Part shown: positions 5,289-5,727 of the stretch, in pieces
Layout of the letters: every line of letters begins with the position of its first letter
Position numbering within the stretch: the first letter of the stretch is position 1
Origin: Dialister sp.
GTDB lineage: Bacteria; Bacillota; Negativicutes; Veillonellales; Dialisteraceae
Assembly: GCA_022722495.1 (NCBI GenBank)
Contig: JAIJLI010000152.1
Location: 1 to 5,727 of the forward strand
DNA length: 5,727 nt
Reading direction: 5' to 3'
Program-made: the position numbers and the translations under genes
Notes under the pieces: generated by a model
Database searches by the model: none
What the model was told of the DNA's origin: nothing
The model's input: only the letters and a program-made list of their open reading frames with translations

Positions 5289-5727
5289 ACATGGAAGCCG
5301 GGAAGAAGATCCGGCAGAGGAAAATCACAAGGGGAAGGGTAAGGATGGAAAGGGACATCTGCGTCATCAGGGATCTCTGAAAGATAGACTTCTGTGCGCT
5401 GGTGGTGTCGGCCATGGAGAAATCCATGGCGCAGGGGATGGCGGCAAAGAGAAGAAGGATCTCTTTTGCCAGGTCATCCATCGAAGGAAAAATGGCGAGA
5501 AGCCCCAGTGCCAGAAGCGGCGATACGAGGAGCTTCACCAGTGCGGGAAGGAGGATGTCTTTGCTGACCGTGAAGCAGTGACTGCGCCGGATTATGACGC
5601 CGGTCGTGACAGCAGTCAGCACCATGAAGGCGCCGGTGAAGTGGTGCAGCACGGGATAGAGGAAGGTGCCTTTCAGCGGGATGTCGAAGTGCGCAGCAGC
5701 AAAGGCAAGAAGCGCGCCGTAGAGGAC
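5287..5727 (-). CDS. Second AEC-family permease (C-terminal 146 residues, cut by window edge)
   Basis: The frame is open to the right edge of the window, so the gene starts outside it; GTG or ATG codons inside are internal. The visible 146 residues match the second half of the neighbouring permease: a helix up to about residue 13, GVIIRR aligning with GIQIHR, LLVSPLLALGLLAI aligning with LVIAPLLAYLLLLV, LLLFAAIPCAMDFSMAD aligning with the ASVPGAVNSVLYAVEF motif, and a last helix ending in RIFFPASM against RVLFPIVI. The conserved Asn after the Pro is Asp here (AMDFS for AVNSV), the main visible departure. The two are diverged paralogues, not a recent duplication, and may form a pair or carry different substrates. 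The promoter of this operon lies outside the window. Confidence 0.85.
   Translation of the reverse strand, partial: VLYGALLAFAAAHFDIPLKGTFLYPVLHHFTGAFMVLTAVTTGVIIRRSHCFTVSKDILLPALVKLLVSPLLALGLLAIFPSMDDLAKEILLLFAAIPCAMDFSMADTTSAQKSIFQRSLMTQMSLSILTLPLVIFLCRIFFPASM

Noticed and set aside
4407..5342. Long plus-strand open frame (311 codons) opposite the permease genes
   Set aside because: It is antisense to a clear AEC permease, is extremely rich in Asp, Glu and Gly with no domain, and is the usual mirror effect of GC-rich third positions.
1..5727. CRISPR arrays, tRNA or rRNA genes, complete insertion sequences
   Set aside because: No regularly spaced repeats, no RNA-gene signatures and no transposase or element ends were seen on either strand, apart from the speculative left-edge hairpin.

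Overview
The window reads as chromosome of a moderately GC-rich bacterium with strong AAGGAGG-type ribosome binding sites and compact, partly overlapping genes. An ArnT-like membrane glycosyltransferase beside Firmicutes-style translation signals would fit a diderm Firmicute (Negativicutes such as the Selenomonas/Mitsuokella/Megasphaera group). That assignment is inference from gene style; nothing here fixes the taxon.

Layout, left to right. Positions 1-173 are AT-rich and non-coding. They hold a 72-nt imperfect hairpin, two convergent perfect extended -10 elements, a 12-bp palindrome and possibly the first five codons of a leftward gene. Positions 174-1628 (minus) encode a GT39/ArnT-family polyprenyl-phosphate-sugar glycosyltransferase. 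Positions 1629-1945 are a 317-bp divergent control region with one good promoter facing each way and a long, structured leader on the rightward side. Positions 1946-3412 and 3409-4095 (plus) encode a sensor histidine kinase and an OmpR-family response regulator, joined by an ATGA overlap. A near-ideal bidirectional terminator (4214-4255) separates them from two tandem minus-strand AEC-family (auxin efflux carrier type) permeases. One permease is complete (4296-5276); the other runs off the right edge (5287-5727, C-terminal 146 residues).

How they may work together. The kinase/regulator pair forms one operon, and the divergent glycosyltransferase is its obvious candidate target: a signal at the membrane could alter envelope glycosylation, as PmrAB controls arnT in enteric bacteria. 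This rests on arrangement only. The two permeases form a separate operon that ends against the two-component operon; their substrates (family members carry small organic acids such as malate or malonate, among others) cannot be read from the sequence.

Nothing here is clearly a new system. The parts most worth a second look are the hairpin/promoter arrangement at the left edge, the roughly 177-nt leader before the kinase, and the kinase-glycosyltransferase pairing.
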